Positions 8,858 through 18,009 of a stretch of 64,000 nt of DNA are shown piece after piece. Every line of letters starts with the position of its first letter. Within the stretch, counting starts at the first letter, position 1. Location of the stretch: positions 2,232,001 through 2,296,000 of the forward strand of contig OZ244063.1 of the NCBI GenBank assembly GCA_965215535.1. The letters are read 5' to 3'. The DNA is from Bin94 sp965215535. Lineage in GTDB: Bacteria > Gemmatimonadota > Gemmatimonadetes > Longimicrobiales > Gaopeijiaceae. A program made the translations under genes and the position numbers. The notes beneath the pieces are model-generated. The model was not told where the DNA came from. It saw only the letters and a list, made by a program, of their open reading frames with translations, and searched no databases.

Positions 8858-10105
8858 TCAGCGCAGAATTGCGACGGCCCGGTGCACGCCAGCGACGAAT
8901 CGGTTCACCTCTTCGTTGGTGTTGTAAAGGTAGAAGGATGCCCGGATCGTTGCGGAGAGATCGTAGCGATCCACCACAAGCTGTGCGCAGTGATGACCCG
9001 CGCGCACCGCAATCCCCTGTGCATCGAGCATCGTGGCCACATCCTGTGCATCGGTACCCGCAATCACAAAGGGAACCACGCCGGCCCGGTCCTCGGGATC
9101 GACCGGTCCCAGAATGCGAATCCCGTCGATTTCGCTCAGCCCCGCAATGGCCGCGCGGGTCAGCGCCAGTTCGTGACGATGGAGCGCAGCGAGATCCACC
9201 GCATCGAGGTAATCGGCTGCCGCCCCCATGCCCACCGCCCCCGCAATGTTGGGCGTGCCGGCCTCGAACTTGTGCGGAACCTCGGCCCAACTGCTCGACT
9301 GCGGCGTGACCCGCTCGATCATCTCTCCCCCACCCTGCCACGGCGGCATCTCGTCGAGGAGCTCCCTGCGTCCCCACAGCACCCCCATTCCCGTGGGGCC
9401 ACACATCTTGTGGCCCGAAAAGGCGTAGAGATCGCACCCAAGCGACTGTACGTCGAGAGGAAGATGGGGGGCTCCCTGGGCACCATCCAGGATATAGACC
9501 GCGTCGGAACGATCGCGAATCAGCTCGCCGATCTCGCGCACCGGATTGATTGTTCCCAGCGCATTCGAGACATGTGTCAGCGAGACCACGCGCGTGCGGT
9601 TGCCCAGAAGTTCGGCGAGCGCATCGAGGTCGAGGTGCCCGTCGTCGGTGATGCGCAGATAGCGGAGGCGGGCGCCGGTGCGGGCCGCCAGAAGCTGCCA
9701 GGGAACCAGATTGGAGTGGTGTTCCATCTCGGAAATGACGATGTCGTCGCCCTGTCCAACCCGCATCTGCCCGATCGAGTGGGCCACCAGATTGAGCGCC
9801 TCCGAGGTGCCCCGCGTCCAGATGATTTCGCGCGCGCTGGCGGCGTTGATCCACCGCGCAATTCGCTTGCGACTGCCCTCGTAGGCCTCGGTGGCTCTGC
9901 GGGCGAGTTCGTGGACCCCGCGGTGGACATTGGCGTGATCGTGCAGGTAGTAGTGCGCAATTGCGTCAACCACCTGGCGCGGCTTCTGCGACGAGGCGGC
10001 GTTGTCCAGATAGATGAGCGCCTTTCCGTCCACGCTCTGCTCCAGAATCGGAAAATCGCGCCGCAGGGCGTCAACGTTCAGGGGCGCGCCATTCATGTCA
10101 GCCAT
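8858..10105 (-). CDS. sufS: SufS-type cysteine desulfurase
   Basis: PLP enzyme that takes sulfur from cysteine for Fe-S cluster assembly. The 415-residue product from ATG 10105 has the DFPIL start of the family, AASSQKP, the PLP-lysine segment FSGHKMCGPTGMGVLWG, and the short group II loop RAGHHCAQ holding the active cysteine that becomes the persulfide. The frame is open further upstream to 10252 but that would run into the Rieske gene; ATG 10105 leaves 20 bases to its stop. It is the last gene of the SUF operon. No sufU or sufE is next to it, so the sulfur acceptor must be elsewhere. Confidence 0.93.
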   Translation of the reverse strand: MADMNGAPLNVDALRRDFPILEQSVDGKALIYLDNAASSQKPRQVVDAIAHYYLHDHANVHRGVHELARRATEAYEGSRKRIARWINAASAREIIWTRGTSEALNLVAHSIGQMRVGQGDDIVISEMEHHSNLVPWQLLAARTGARLRYLRITDDGHLDLDALAELLGNRTRVVSLTHVSNALGTINPVREIGELIRDRSDAVYILDGAQGAPHLPLDVQSLGCDLYAFSGHKMCGPTGMGVLWGRRELLDEMPPWQGGGEMIERVTPQSSSWAEVPHKFEAGTPNIAGAVGMGAAADYLDAVDLAALHRHELALTRAAIAGLSEIDGIRILGPVDPEDRAGVVPFVIAGTDAQDVATMLDAQGIAVRAGHHCAQLVVDRYDLSATIRASFYLYNTNEEVNRFVAGVHRAVAILR

Positions 10106-10125
10106 ATCGGGCCATCCACGGACCG

Positions 10126-10467
10126 CTAATCCAGGAGAATGTGCACGAAACCGTCGCGAACCTCGACATTGAAGGTTCGGACCGGAGCCACTGCAGGCAA
10201 CATCGTCGCCCGGCCGGTGCAGGCGTCGAAGCGGGCGCCATGAAAGGGGCATTCGATCTGCCCATCCTCCAGATCGCCCCCCGAGAGCGGGTAATCCTGG
10301 TGCGAACAGCGATCCTCGAGCGCGTAGATCGTGCCCTCCACATTGGCCAGCACGACCGGCCCGGCATCGGACTGCACGGCTCTGAGCTCACCGGCAGGGA
10401 GATCGTCCGCCGCCAGAAGCTTCTGCCACCCCCTCGCCCGGCTCCGCCCTCGATCGCGGAAGATCAC
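10126..10467 (-). CDS. Rieske-type [2Fe-2S] ferredoxin of the SUF operon
   Basis: A 113-residue Rieske protein. Its cluster ligands are C54-S-H56 and C73-PF-H76 in DRCSHQDYPLSGG and IECPFHGARFD. The start is a GTG at 10467 whose GTGA overlaps the sufD stop by four bases, indicating translational coupling. Small non-haem oxygenase-type ferredoxins recur between sufD and sufS in several phyla; an electron-transfer role in cluster assembly is inferred from that position. Longer open frames through this region are antisense or out-of-frame readings of sufD. Confidence 0.88.
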   Translation of the reverse strand: MIFRDRGRSRARGWQKLLAADDLPAGELRAVQSDAGPVVLANVEGTIYALEDRCSHQDYPLSGGDLEDGQIECPFHGARFDACTGRATMLPAVAPVRTFNVEVRDGFVHILLD

Positions 10468-11858
10468 GTGGCCAGACCATCGTTCACTGCCTTCGCATGA
10501 GCGCGCAACTTCGTTTCGATTGCCCGCGTCACCCGCGCACTCACATCGGCAAAGGGCAGTCGGCCCAGAACCTCGTCCAGGAAGCCCATCACCACCAGCC
10601 TCTCGGCGCGCTCCCGGCTCATGCCGCGGCTCATCAGGTAGAAGAGCGCCTCGGCGTCGAGCTCGCCGACCGTTGCCCCGTGCGAGCAGCGCACATCGTC
10701 GGCCTCGATCTCCAGATTCGGCAGCGAGGTGGCCACAACGCGGTTCGAGAGCAGCAGATTGCGGTTCGTCTGGTAGGCGTCGGTGCGCTGCGCACCCTTG
10801 TGGACCCGAATAATGCCCCGGAAGATTCCCCGCGCCTCGAAATCGAGCGCACCCTTGTAAAGAAGATCGCTGTGGGCGTTGGGCGCGATATGGTCCTGGC
10901 CGGTGTTGAAGTCGAAGTGCTGATCGCCATCGGCAAAGTACAGCCCCAGCATATCGCTGCTGGCTCCCGAGCCCCGTAGCTGCGCATTGAGGTCGACGCG
11001 GTTGAAGGATCCACCGAGCGCGACATTGAGGGTGTCCAGGCTGGAGTCGCGTTCGGCCAGGGTGCGCTGATTCGCAATCCAGACGCCGCCGTAGCCCATG
11101 GTCTGTAGGGAGACGAACTGGATTTTGGCGCCGCTGTGCGCCATCAGCTCGACCGCGCCATGCACAAGGGTGGCTCGATCGAAATCGGGGGACTGGATCT
11201 CTTCGATAAAGGAGGCCTGACTGTTGTCCTCGGCCAGGATCAGGAGGCGCGAGAAGGTGGCCGCGCCGGGGCGCGAGACCCAGCGATTGAGCCGGATGGG
11301 GCGCTCGATGACGACATTGCGGGGAATGTGCAGAAAAACGCCGTCGCTCCAGAGGGCGGCGTTGAGGGCCGGGAACTTGCCGTCGGATGCCGGCACCGCA
11401 GTGGTTGCCAGATGGATGCGGACCAGCGGATGGGTGCGGGCGGCGTGGCGCAGCGATTTCAGAACGACTCCGCGCGCGGCCAGCTCCGGGTCCAACTCGA
11501 CCCGGGCCACCCGTCCATCGACCTCGATCACCCGTCCGGCGCACTCGTCGTCGCGGGCAATGGCACGCCGAAGGCTCTCGGGCAGAGTGGCCGCCTCTGC
11601 AGACGGAGCCGTCGCCAGCGCTGGTATGGCGTCGCCCATCGGAAGGAGGTCTTCCAGGGGCAGCATCCGCACCAGATCGGTGTAGCGCCACTCTTCGGAG
11701 CGGGTCGAGGGGAAGGGGGTGGCGCACTGCACGGCCCACGCTTCGGCGCGGCGTTGCGTCAGCCACGCGGGATCGGTCGTCGCGTCGGGGTGTGGGGGCA
11801 TCGGGGTTTCGCGAAGCGATTCGCGTTCGGTTGCGGTCGAGGTGGCAGTCCGGCTCAC
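10464..11858 (-). CDS. sufD: Fe-S cluster assembly protein SufD
   Basis: A 464-residue beta-helix scaffold protein that pairs with SufB and SufC. Family hallmarks are TRSEEWRYTDL near the N-terminus, the repetitive beta region, and the C-terminal RCSHGATVGELDAEALFYLMSRGMS block. Its ATG overlaps the sufB stop as ATGA (11855-11858) and its own stop overlaps the Rieske GTG, so sufB, sufD and the ferredoxin are translationally coupled. The N-terminus has about 20 residues before the first conserved segment; ATG 11801, about 19 codons on, is an alternative start. Confidence 0.93.
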   Translation of the reverse strand: MSRTATSTATERESLRETPMPPHPDATTDPAWLTQRRAEAWAVQCATPFPSTRSEEWRYTDLVRMLPLEDLLPMGDAIPALATAPSAEAATLPESLRRAIARDDECAGRVIEVDGRVARVELDPELAARGVVLKSLRHAARTHPLVRIHLATTAVPASDGKFPALNAALWSDGVFLHIPRNVVIERPIRLNRWVSRPGAATFSRLLILAEDNSQASFIEEIQSPDFDRATLVHGAVELMAHSGAKIQFVSLQTMGYGGVWIANQRTLAERDSSLDTLNVALGGSFNRVDLNAQLRGSGASSDMLGLYFADGDQHFDFNTGQDHIAPNAHSDLLYKGALDFEARGIFRGIIRVHKGAQRTDAYQTNRNLLLSNRVVATSLPNLEIEADDVRCSHGATVGELDAEALFYLMSRGMSRERAERLVVMGFLDEVLGRLPFADVSARVTRAIETKLRAHAKAVNDGLAT

Positions 11859-13270
11859 CCGACGCTCCCTTCCATCTCGAGCTCGATCAGCCGGTTCAGC
11901 TCGACCGCATATTCGAGCGGCAGCTCCTTTGCAATCGGCTCAATGAACCCGCGCACGATCAGCGCCATCGCCTCTGCCTCGTCCATCCCGCGGCTCATCA
12001 GATAGAAGAGCTGCTCGTCGCCCACCTTCGAGACCGTGGCTTCGTGCCCCACCGAGGCGCTCTGCTCGTCGATTTCGATATAGGGAAAGGTGTCGGTGCG
12101 CGATGTTTCGTTGATCAGCAGGGCGTCGCACTCGACATTCGACCGGGAGCTGACCGCTCCATCGTGGACCTTGCAGAGGCCGCGGTAGGACGACCGCCCC
12201 GTTCCCCGCGAGATCGACTTCGAAACGATGCTCGACGAGGTGTTCGGCGCTACATGGATGACCTTGCCGCCCGTGTCCTGGTGCTGGCCGTCGCCGGCGT
12301 ATGCGATCGAAAGGATCTCGCCGTGCGCACCCTCGCCCAGGAGGTAGCAGGAGGGGTACTTCATTGTCAGCTTGGAACCGAGATTCCCGTCCAGCCACTC
12401 CATGTGGGCTCCCTGGTGCACCAGGGCCCGCTGAGTGACCAGGTTGTACATGTTGTTGGACCAGTTCTGGATCGTCGTGTAGCGGAAGTGGGCGTCGCGC
12501 TTGACGATGATCTCGATCACCCCGGAGTGGAAGGAATCGGTGGAGTAGATCGGCGCCGTACACCCCTCGATATAGTGGGCGCGCGAGCCCTCGTCGGCGA
12601 TAATCAGGGTGCGCTCGAACTGTCCCAGACGCTCCTGGTTGACGCGGAAATAGGCCTGAAGCGGCGTTTCGAGCTCGATTCCGGGGGGAATGTAGACGAA
12701 GGATCCACCCGACCACACGGCCGCGTTGAGGGCGGCGAACTTGTTGTCGGCCGCCGGAATGACCGTGCCGAAGTACTCGCGGAAGAGTTCGGGATGATTC
12801 TTCAGTCCGTCCTCGATCGAATCGAAGATCACGCCCTTGGCTTCCCACTCCTCCTTGAGCGAGTGGTAGACCATCTCGGAATCGTACTGGGCGCCGACTC
12901 CGGCCAGGATATTGCGCTCGGCCTCGGGGATTCCCAGACGTTCGAAGGTGTCCTTGATATTCTGGGGCACGTCGTCCCACGAGCGCTCCATCTGCTCCTG
13001 CGGCTTCACATAGAAGTAGGTCTGGTCAAGCGTCTCCTGGAGCTCCGACAGATCGCCGCCCCACTGCGGCATCGGCTTGGATTCGTAGATCCCGAGCGCC
13101 TTGAGACGGCGTCTCAACATCCATTCGGGCTCGTCCTTGCGGGCCGAGATCTGCCGCACAATGTCGGCGTCCAACCCGGGGCGCGTACGGAAGACGGGCT
13201 CCGAATCGGTCACGAATCCGAACTTGTAATCGTCGAGCCCAAGTCCGTGGATGACTTCGTTGCTGGGCAT
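11855..13270 (-). CDS. sufB: Fe-S cluster assembly protein SufB
   Basis: Scaffold subunit of the SufBCD complex on which Fe-S clusters form. Recognised from EPEWMLRRRLKALGIYE, the ERLGIPEAERN segment, TTIQNWSNNMYNLVTQRA and the C-terminal VGHEATVSKVGDEQLFYLMS block shared with SufD. The start at 13270 has a GAGAGGA site; a further upstream frame to 13381 would reach into sufC's end region and is not favoured. At 471 residues it has the usual length. It follows sufC by 64 bases. Confidence 0.95.
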   Translation of the reverse strand: MPSNEVIHGLGLDDYKFGFVTDSEPVFRTRPGLDADIVRQISARKDEPEWMLRRRLKALGIYESKPMPQWGGDLSELQETLDQTYFYVKPQEQMERSWDDVPQNIKDTFERLGIPEAERNILAGVGAQYDSEMVYHSLKEEWEAKGVIFDSIEDGLKNHPELFREYFGTVIPAADNKFAALNAAVWSGGSFVYIPPGIELETPLQAYFRVNQERLGQFERTLIIADEGSRAHYIEGCTAPIYSTDSFHSGVIEIIVKRDAHFRYTTIQNWSNNMYNLVTQRALVHQGAHMEWLDGNLGSKLTMKYPSCYLLGEGAHGEILSIAYAGDGQHQDTGGKVIHVAPNTSSSIVSKSISRGTGRSSYRGLCKVHDGAVSSRSNVECDALLINETSRTDTFPYIEIDEQSASVGHEATVSKVGDEQLFYLMSRGMDEAEAMALIVRGFIEPIAKELPLEYAVELNRLIELEMEGSVG

Positions 13271-13334
13271 TCGGTCCTCTCTGTTTTGTCGTGCAGCGGT
13301 TCTCCGGCCGGCGTCTTCGACCGGGGGAATCGGA

Positions 13335-14132
13335 TCAGGCGCTGTGCGCCTTCCGGTACTCTTCGTACCCCTTCGCCTCAAGTTCCATCGCCACCTCCGG
13401 TCCTCCGGATTCGACGATCCGCCCGCGGTACATCACATGAACCACATCGGGAGTGATGTAGTTCAGGATGCGCTGGTAGTGGGTGATCATCAGGATCGAC
13501 ATCCGGGGGTTTTCACCTCTGAGCGCATTGACCCCATGCGCGACGACCTTCAGGGCGTCGATGTCCAGCCCCGAATCGGTCTCGTCCATGAGCGCCAGAT
13601 CGGGCTTCAGAACGGCCATCTGAAGGATCTCGTTCCGTTTTTTCTCGCCGCCGCTGAAGCCGTCGTTGACCGGGCGCTGGGCAAAGGCCGGATCCATGTC
13701 CAAGAGTTCCATTCGCTCCATGAGCAGCTCTTGGAAGTCGAAGAGATCGAGCTCGTCGCCGTCCGCCAGTCGCGCCTGCAGGGCGGTCCGCAGAAAGTTG
13801 GCGATCGAGACCCCGGGAATGGCTGTCGGATACTGAAAGGCCATGAAGATCCCCGCCTGGGAGCGCTCGTCGGGCTCCATCTCGAGAAGCTCCTCGCCCT
13901 TCAGCGCCACCGATCCGGCTGTGGTTTCGTAGGCGGGGTGGCCGGAGATGACTTTGGCCAGCGTACTCTTGCCCGATCCGTTCGGGCCCATGATCGCGTG
14001 GGTTTCGCCGGGGCGGATTGCCAGCTCCACGCCACGCAGAATATCGGTCTTCTCTTCGGCGACCCGCGCCCGCAGGCCGGTTACGGCAAGGAGTGGCGAA
14101 TCTCCTGTCGGTGCTTTTCCATTGCTTTGCAT
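13335..14132 (-). CDS. sufC: Fe-S cluster assembly ATPase SufC
   Basis: ABC-type ATPase of the SufBCD complex, 265 residues. Walker A GPNGSGKST (about residues 50-58), the SufC-type signature FSGGEKKRNEILQM, and Walker B with its typical LALMDETDSGLDIDAL are intact. ATP hydrolysis drives conformational change of SufB-SufD. It is the first gene of the minus-strand operon sufC-sufB-sufD-ferredoxin-sufS; a perfect palindrome lies about 80 bases upstream. Confidence 0.96.
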   Translation of the reverse strand: MQSNGKAPTGDSPLLAVTGLRARVAEEKTDILRGVELAIRPGETHAIMGPNGSGKSTLAKVISGHPAYETTAGSVALKGEELLEMEPDERSQAGIFMAFQYPTAIPGVSIANFLRTALQARLADGDELDLFDFQELLMERMELLDMDPAFAQRPVNDGFSGGEKKRNEILQMAVLKPDLALMDETDSGLDIDALKVVAHGVNALRGENPRMSILMITHYQRILNYITPDVVHVMYRGRIVESGGPEVAMELEAKGYEEYRKAHSA

Positions 14133-14210
14133 TCAGCGTTCACTCGCGCCGGAGGTGCGGCCGGCGATGGCTCGTGCGGCCACCCGGCTTATCGATCGGG
14201 GGGAAGGGAA

Positions 14211-14222
14211 GTTCCCGGGAAC
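14211..14222. promoter_or_regulatory. Perfect palindrome upstream of suf operon
   Basis: GTTCCCGGGAAC is a perfect 12-bp inverted repeat ending 79 bases before the sufC start. Its TTCCCG half-site also forms the palindrome before the sterol operon (46407-46424). A repressor site is possible; the binding protein is unknown. Confidence 0.4.
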
Positions 14223-14315
14223 CCCAAAGGTACCCCCGCCCCGCGCCCCCCGTAACCCCCGGGATGTTGTCCCCCACTTCGGCGCGGCTCCCTGGGCGTT
14301 CGGTCGGCAGTCCGT

Positions 14316-14340
14316 AAAAAAACGCCGGGTGCGCACCGGG
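14316..14340 (-). terminator. Probable rho-independent terminator after TPR gene
   Basis: On the minus strand a GC-rich hairpin built on GGTGCGCACC (with one bulged C) is followed by seven T. It lies about 72 bases past the stop at 14412 and separates that gene from the suf operon. Confidence 0.6.
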
Positions 14341-14411
14341 GGCGGGATCGCGACTTCGTTCGTTGGGTGGCGGCCCGATCCGGGTGGATGGCAGAGGAGG
14401 GGAGAGGACGA

Positions 14412-16058
14412 TCAGAAGATCGGCGCCGGGAGCCAGGTATCCGAGCGCACCCACGCCTCCTGGAAGCGCAGGTGAATCTCGTCGGCGACGACATCGCGTC
14501 CCTGGGCCCGCAGCGCGGCCTCGAGCCCGAAGAGCGACCAGCCGTTGTGCGGATGATCGTCGAGCGCGATCTCGAAGACAGCCTCGGCCTCGTCGGGGCG
14601 CTCCAGCTCCAGAAGCGTATTCCCCAACCAGTGACGCGCCGAGAAGTTGAGGGGCTCGGGTTCGTCGTAGCGCAGCCCGTCCTCGATCTCCACCGCGGCC
14701 TCCAGCACGGCCACCGCTTCCTCGCCCCTGCCCTCGTAGCGCAGGATCTCGGCCTCGAGAATTCCGGCCACCACCGCCAGCAGATCGGCTCCCGCATGAC
14801 CGCGGAAGCTCTCGCTTGCGGGCATCGCTTCGGTGGCGACGCGCACCCGCTCCAGATAGACCTGGGCCCGTTCCGGCTGATCGTGGCGCAGGTAGGCGTA
14901 GCCCCGCGAAAAGTCCCAGAACCCGCGCTGAATTGCCTCTGTCGGCGGGTCGTCCAGCCCCAGAATTTCCTCGAAGCGGCCAAAGCGGAGCATCGTCAGG
15001 GCTTCGTAGAAGTTTCCACTCGGGACCAGCTTGCCGTAGTCGCGTCCGGCCTGGATCGCCACCGCTCCCTGCCCATCCATCGATGCGGCAAAGAGCAGCA
15101 TGTGCAGGTTGTGCGAAGGGTAGATCGCCCAGGCAAGATCCTCTTCGGCGCGCAGATCGGAGTGCCAGGCGGCCAGATTTGCGCGCACGGCATCGCCCCA
15201 GCGCCCAACCCGGTTGTAGGTGTGCGAAGGCATGTGCTGAATGTGGCTGGCCCCCGGAATCGAAGCTCCCAGATGGTCGGCGCAGGCTTCGGCCTTATCG
15301 GGACGAATGGTGGGCTCGGTTGCGTGAATGTAAAGGTGGCAGGCGCCCGGGTGAGTGATCTCGAGTGCCAGAACCGCCTCCAGAACCGCGTGAATCTTCC
15401 GGACTGCGGGCTTTTCGATATCCCAGCGGCCCCGGCGCGGCTGCAGCAGCATCAGCGCCTCGCTGTAGAGGGTGCCCACATCGAGATCGTGGGGGAAGCG
15501 GTCGTACACATCGGCCATGGCGTCGGCGTACAGCGAATCCATCTTGCGGCGGGCATCTTCGTCGTGTTCCGGGGCGTAGCGAATCGCCATCGCCTGAATC
15601 AGTGCGCGCTCCACCTCGCTGGCATGATCCGCTGCAAGCTCCTGTGCCCGCACAATCCGTTCGTGGGCCCGCGGCGCGTCGTCGGGGCCCATGCCGCCGT
15701 TCAGGTACGGTCCCCACGCCCACGCCTCGCCCCAGTAGCACATGGCGCAATCCGGGTCTTCGCGCTGTGCCTGCCGGAAGGAGCGCGCGGCCCGGAGCGG
15801 CGTAAAGGCATACATCATCTGCAATCCCTGGTCGAAAAACTGCTGCGCCCGGAAGGAGCGGGTGGTGACCGGCCGGGTCAGCGAACCCAGGGCCTCGGCG
15901 TAATAGGCGGCCTCTTCGTCGAAGCCTGCCGGGTATTCCACCTTCGTTGCATGGGGCTCGGACATCTGGGCGGCTGCGGGCAGGACAGCCGACGCCAGGG
16001 CGGTGGTGGCGAGAAGAGCCGTCGAGAGGCGCCAGGGCATTCGGGGGGTCGGGTTCAT
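14412..16058 (-). CDS. Secreted tetratricopeptide-repeat protein
   Basis: A 548-residue protein with a cleavable signal peptide (WRLSTALLATTALASAVLPAAAQ). The mature part contains helical repeats and a conserved core: DPDCAMCYWGEAWAWGPYLN, THPGACHLYIHATE, IPGASHIQHMPSHTYNRVGRW. This family occurs as periplasmic TPR proteins in many soil and marine bacteria; role unknown, probably protein-protein binding. Start 16058 was chosen because it gives the signal peptide at the N-terminus and has AGGA upstream; the frame extends to 16130. It is upstream of the suf operon on the same strand but separated by a terminator. Confidence 0.8.
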   Translation of the reverse strand: MNPTPRMPWRLSTALLATTALASAVLPAAAQMSEPHATKVEYPAGFDEEAAYYAEALGSLTRPVTTRSFRAQQFFDQGLQMMYAFTPLRAARSFRQAQREDPDCAMCYWGEAWAWGPYLNGGMGPDDAPRAHERIVRAQELAADHASEVERALIQAMAIRYAPEHDEDARRKMDSLYADAMADVYDRFPHDLDVGTLYSEALMLLQPRRGRWDIEKPAVRKIHAVLEAVLALEITHPGACHLYIHATEPTIRPDKAEACADHLGASIPGASHIQHMPSHTYNRVGRWGDAVRANLAAWHSDLRAEEDLAWAIYPSHNLHMLLFAASMDGQGAVAIQAGRDYGKLVPSGNFYEALTMLRFGRFEEILGLDDPPTEAIQRGFWDFSRGYAYLRHDQPERAQVYLERVRVATEAMPASESFRGHAGADLLAVVAGILEAEILRYEGRGEEAVAVLEAAVEIEDGLRYDEPEPLNFSARHWLGNTLLELERPDEAEAVFEIALDDHPHNGWSLFGLEAALRAQGRDVVADEIHLRFQEAWVRSDTWLPAPIF

Positions 16059-16271
16059 GACGATCCTGTGCTTTGAGTGTATGCCGGTCCGCCTCCGCAA
16101 TCCGGGGAAGCAGAGCAGATCCACACTCAAGGTGCGACGCGCGGGGCCAATTCGCCAATTTCAGGGGCGTGTGCGCCTGTGACGCTGGCATTCCGCAAAG
16201 CAGCCTGTCTTTGCCTGCTGCCCGTCCCGTCCGGCAGACCGCTCCTCTCGCCTTGGCCGCTCCCTTTGAAC

Positions 16272-17888
16272 TCAGGAAATCGCCCGCTCTTCCTTCGCCT
16301 TCCTGACCATCTCGCGCACATCGGCCAGAAGCTGCTGCGCGTCATAGACGATCCCGTCCTTGATGGTGTAGCGAATGCCGCCCACGCGCTCGGTTTCGCC
16401 GGTTTCATCGTTGAGACGCGGCGTGCCGTTGCCATACAGCACCTTCAGGTTTTCAAGGGGATTTTCCTCGACGACAACCATGTCGGCCTTGAGTCCGGCG
16501 CGCAGAATTCCGAAATCGATCGGAAGGTTCCTGGGCTCGTGGAGCTCCTCTGCGCCGAAGAGGGTGGCCGAGCGGATGACCTCGACGGGGTGGAATCCGG
16601 CCTCGCGCAGCAGCTCCAGCTCGCGGATGTAGTCGAAGCCGTAGAGCTTGTAGATAAAGCCGGAATCCGAGCCGGTCGTTACCCGTCCGCCGGCGTTCTT
16701 GTAGTCGTTCAGGAAAACCATCCACTTGGTGAAGAATCGCTTCCAGTGGTACTCGTCCTCGCTGGTCCAGTAGAACCAATAGGATCCGTGCGCCTGGCGC
16801 GACGGCTGGAAGAAGTCCCACTGGCTGGGCAGGGTGTATTCTTCATGAAAATCGGCTTCGCGGGCGCGCATCACATCGCGGCTGGCCTCGTAGATCGTCA
16901 TGGTGGGGTCGATTCCGAACCCGAGCTCCAGAAAGCGGTTGATCAGGTCGTCCCACTGCTCCGATCCCGGCTCGGCCGCCTGATCCCAGAGGCGTCCGAC
17001 ATTGCCGAAGCGGTGCTGCTCGTTCTGGTAGTTGTAGTCGAGCGGCCAATCCTGGATGCTGAAATCGGTCAGCATCGATTCGAAGAGACCGTAGTAGTGG
17101 GTCATCATGTCGAGCCCTGCCTCGGCGGCATCCAGGGCCGTCATGCGCGGCACCCCCATCTGCCCCAGGTGCGCCACCGAACCCAGTCCGTGCCGGTGTC
17201 CCTCGTCGATCACCGCCGCCATGATGTCGGGGTCCATCGCGCCGAGCTTGATGCCGTCGATCCGCGCGCCATCCACATCGACCTCGGCTGCCCAGCGCAC
17301 CCATTCGCGCGCCTTTGCGGGGGAATCCACCGGTCCCTGGTCCCAGGCCTCGCCCGGTCTGGCATAGGCGAACATCCGCGGTGCGACGATCTCGTTTCGT
17401 TCGGCCAGCGCCTTCTCCTGCAGCGCCCACATCATCGGGCCGTGGCCGACTCCGCGCGACGTTGTAATCCCATGGCCCATCCAGAGCTTGTAGGTGTACT
17501 CTGCCTGGGGCGCCTTCCCCGCTCCGCCGGTGTGAGCGTGCATATCGACAAAGCCCGGCATGACGAACATTCCCGAGAGGTCGATCTCGCGGGTGGCGCC
17601 ATCGGGTCGCCGCCCCTCGTTGATCGGCACTCCGGGGTACCCGACGGTCCGGAGTTCGACAATGCGGTCGCCCTCGATCACGATATCGACCGGTCCCATG
17701 GGCGGTGCGCCGGTTCCGTCAATGATCGTTGCCCCCCGAAGGATGAGTCGTTCGTGCGGACCGTCGCCCTCGTCGGCGCCGCGACGGGTGGTGGGCGCCA
17801 TCTGGGCTGCGAGAGCGGCGGGCAGAATCGCAACCGCAAGAATTGCGGTCAGAGCGAAGAGGGTGCGTGCAGGACGGGTGATCGACAT
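16272..17888 (-). CDS. Secreted amidohydrolase family protein
   Basis: A 538-residue metal-dependent hydrolase of the amidohydrolase superfamily with a signal peptide (ARTLFALTAILAVAILPAALAA). Visible metal-site features: PGFVDMHAHTGG (HxH on strand 1), later histidines in LGSVAHLGQ and MMTHYYG, and the terminal aspartate in TTGSDSGF. It therefore probably hydrolyses a cyclic amide, peptide or related bond outside the cytoplasm. Start 17888 with GGAG upstream fits the signal peptide better than the further ATG at 17918. Substrate unknown. Confidence 0.85.
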   Translation of the reverse strand: MSITRPARTLFALTAILAVAILPAALAAQMAPTTRRGADEGDGPHERLILRGATIIDGTGAPPMGPVDIVIEGDRIVELRTVGYPGVPINEGRRPDGATREIDLSGMFVMPGFVDMHAHTGGAGKAPQAEYTYKLWMGHGITTSRGVGHGPMMWALQEKALAERNEIVAPRMFAYARPGEAWDQGPVDSPAKAREWVRWAAEVDVDGARIDGIKLGAMDPDIMAAVIDEGHRHGLGSVAHLGQMGVPRMTALDAAEAGLDMMTHYYGLFESMLTDFSIQDWPLDYNYQNEQHRFGNVGRLWDQAAEPGSEQWDDLINRFLELGFGIDPTMTIYEASRDVMRAREADFHEEYTLPSQWDFFQPSRQAHGSYWFYWTSEDEYHWKRFFTKWMVFLNDYKNAGGRVTTGSDSGFIYKLYGFDYIRELELLREAGFHPVEVIRSATLFGAEELHEPRNLPIDFGILRAGLKADMVVVEENPLENLKVLYGNGTPRLNDETGETERVGGIRYTIKDGIVYDAQQLLADVREMVRKAKEERAIS

Positions 17889-18009
17889 GGCGTGAAGACT
17901 CCTGAAAGATGTGGGCACGGACTGTGGGTAGCCCGCGAATCACCTTGGGCGGCATGATCCACGGACTGCGGACAGTGCGAATTCGCAATGTAATTGATTA
18001 GCCTTCTGC

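Larger units (their letters stand above)
14133..14411. other. Intergenic region upstream of sufC
   Basis: About 280 bases without a credible gene. It holds a probable terminator for the upstream TPR gene and a perfect 12-bp palindrome, both listed separately. Confidence 0.6.
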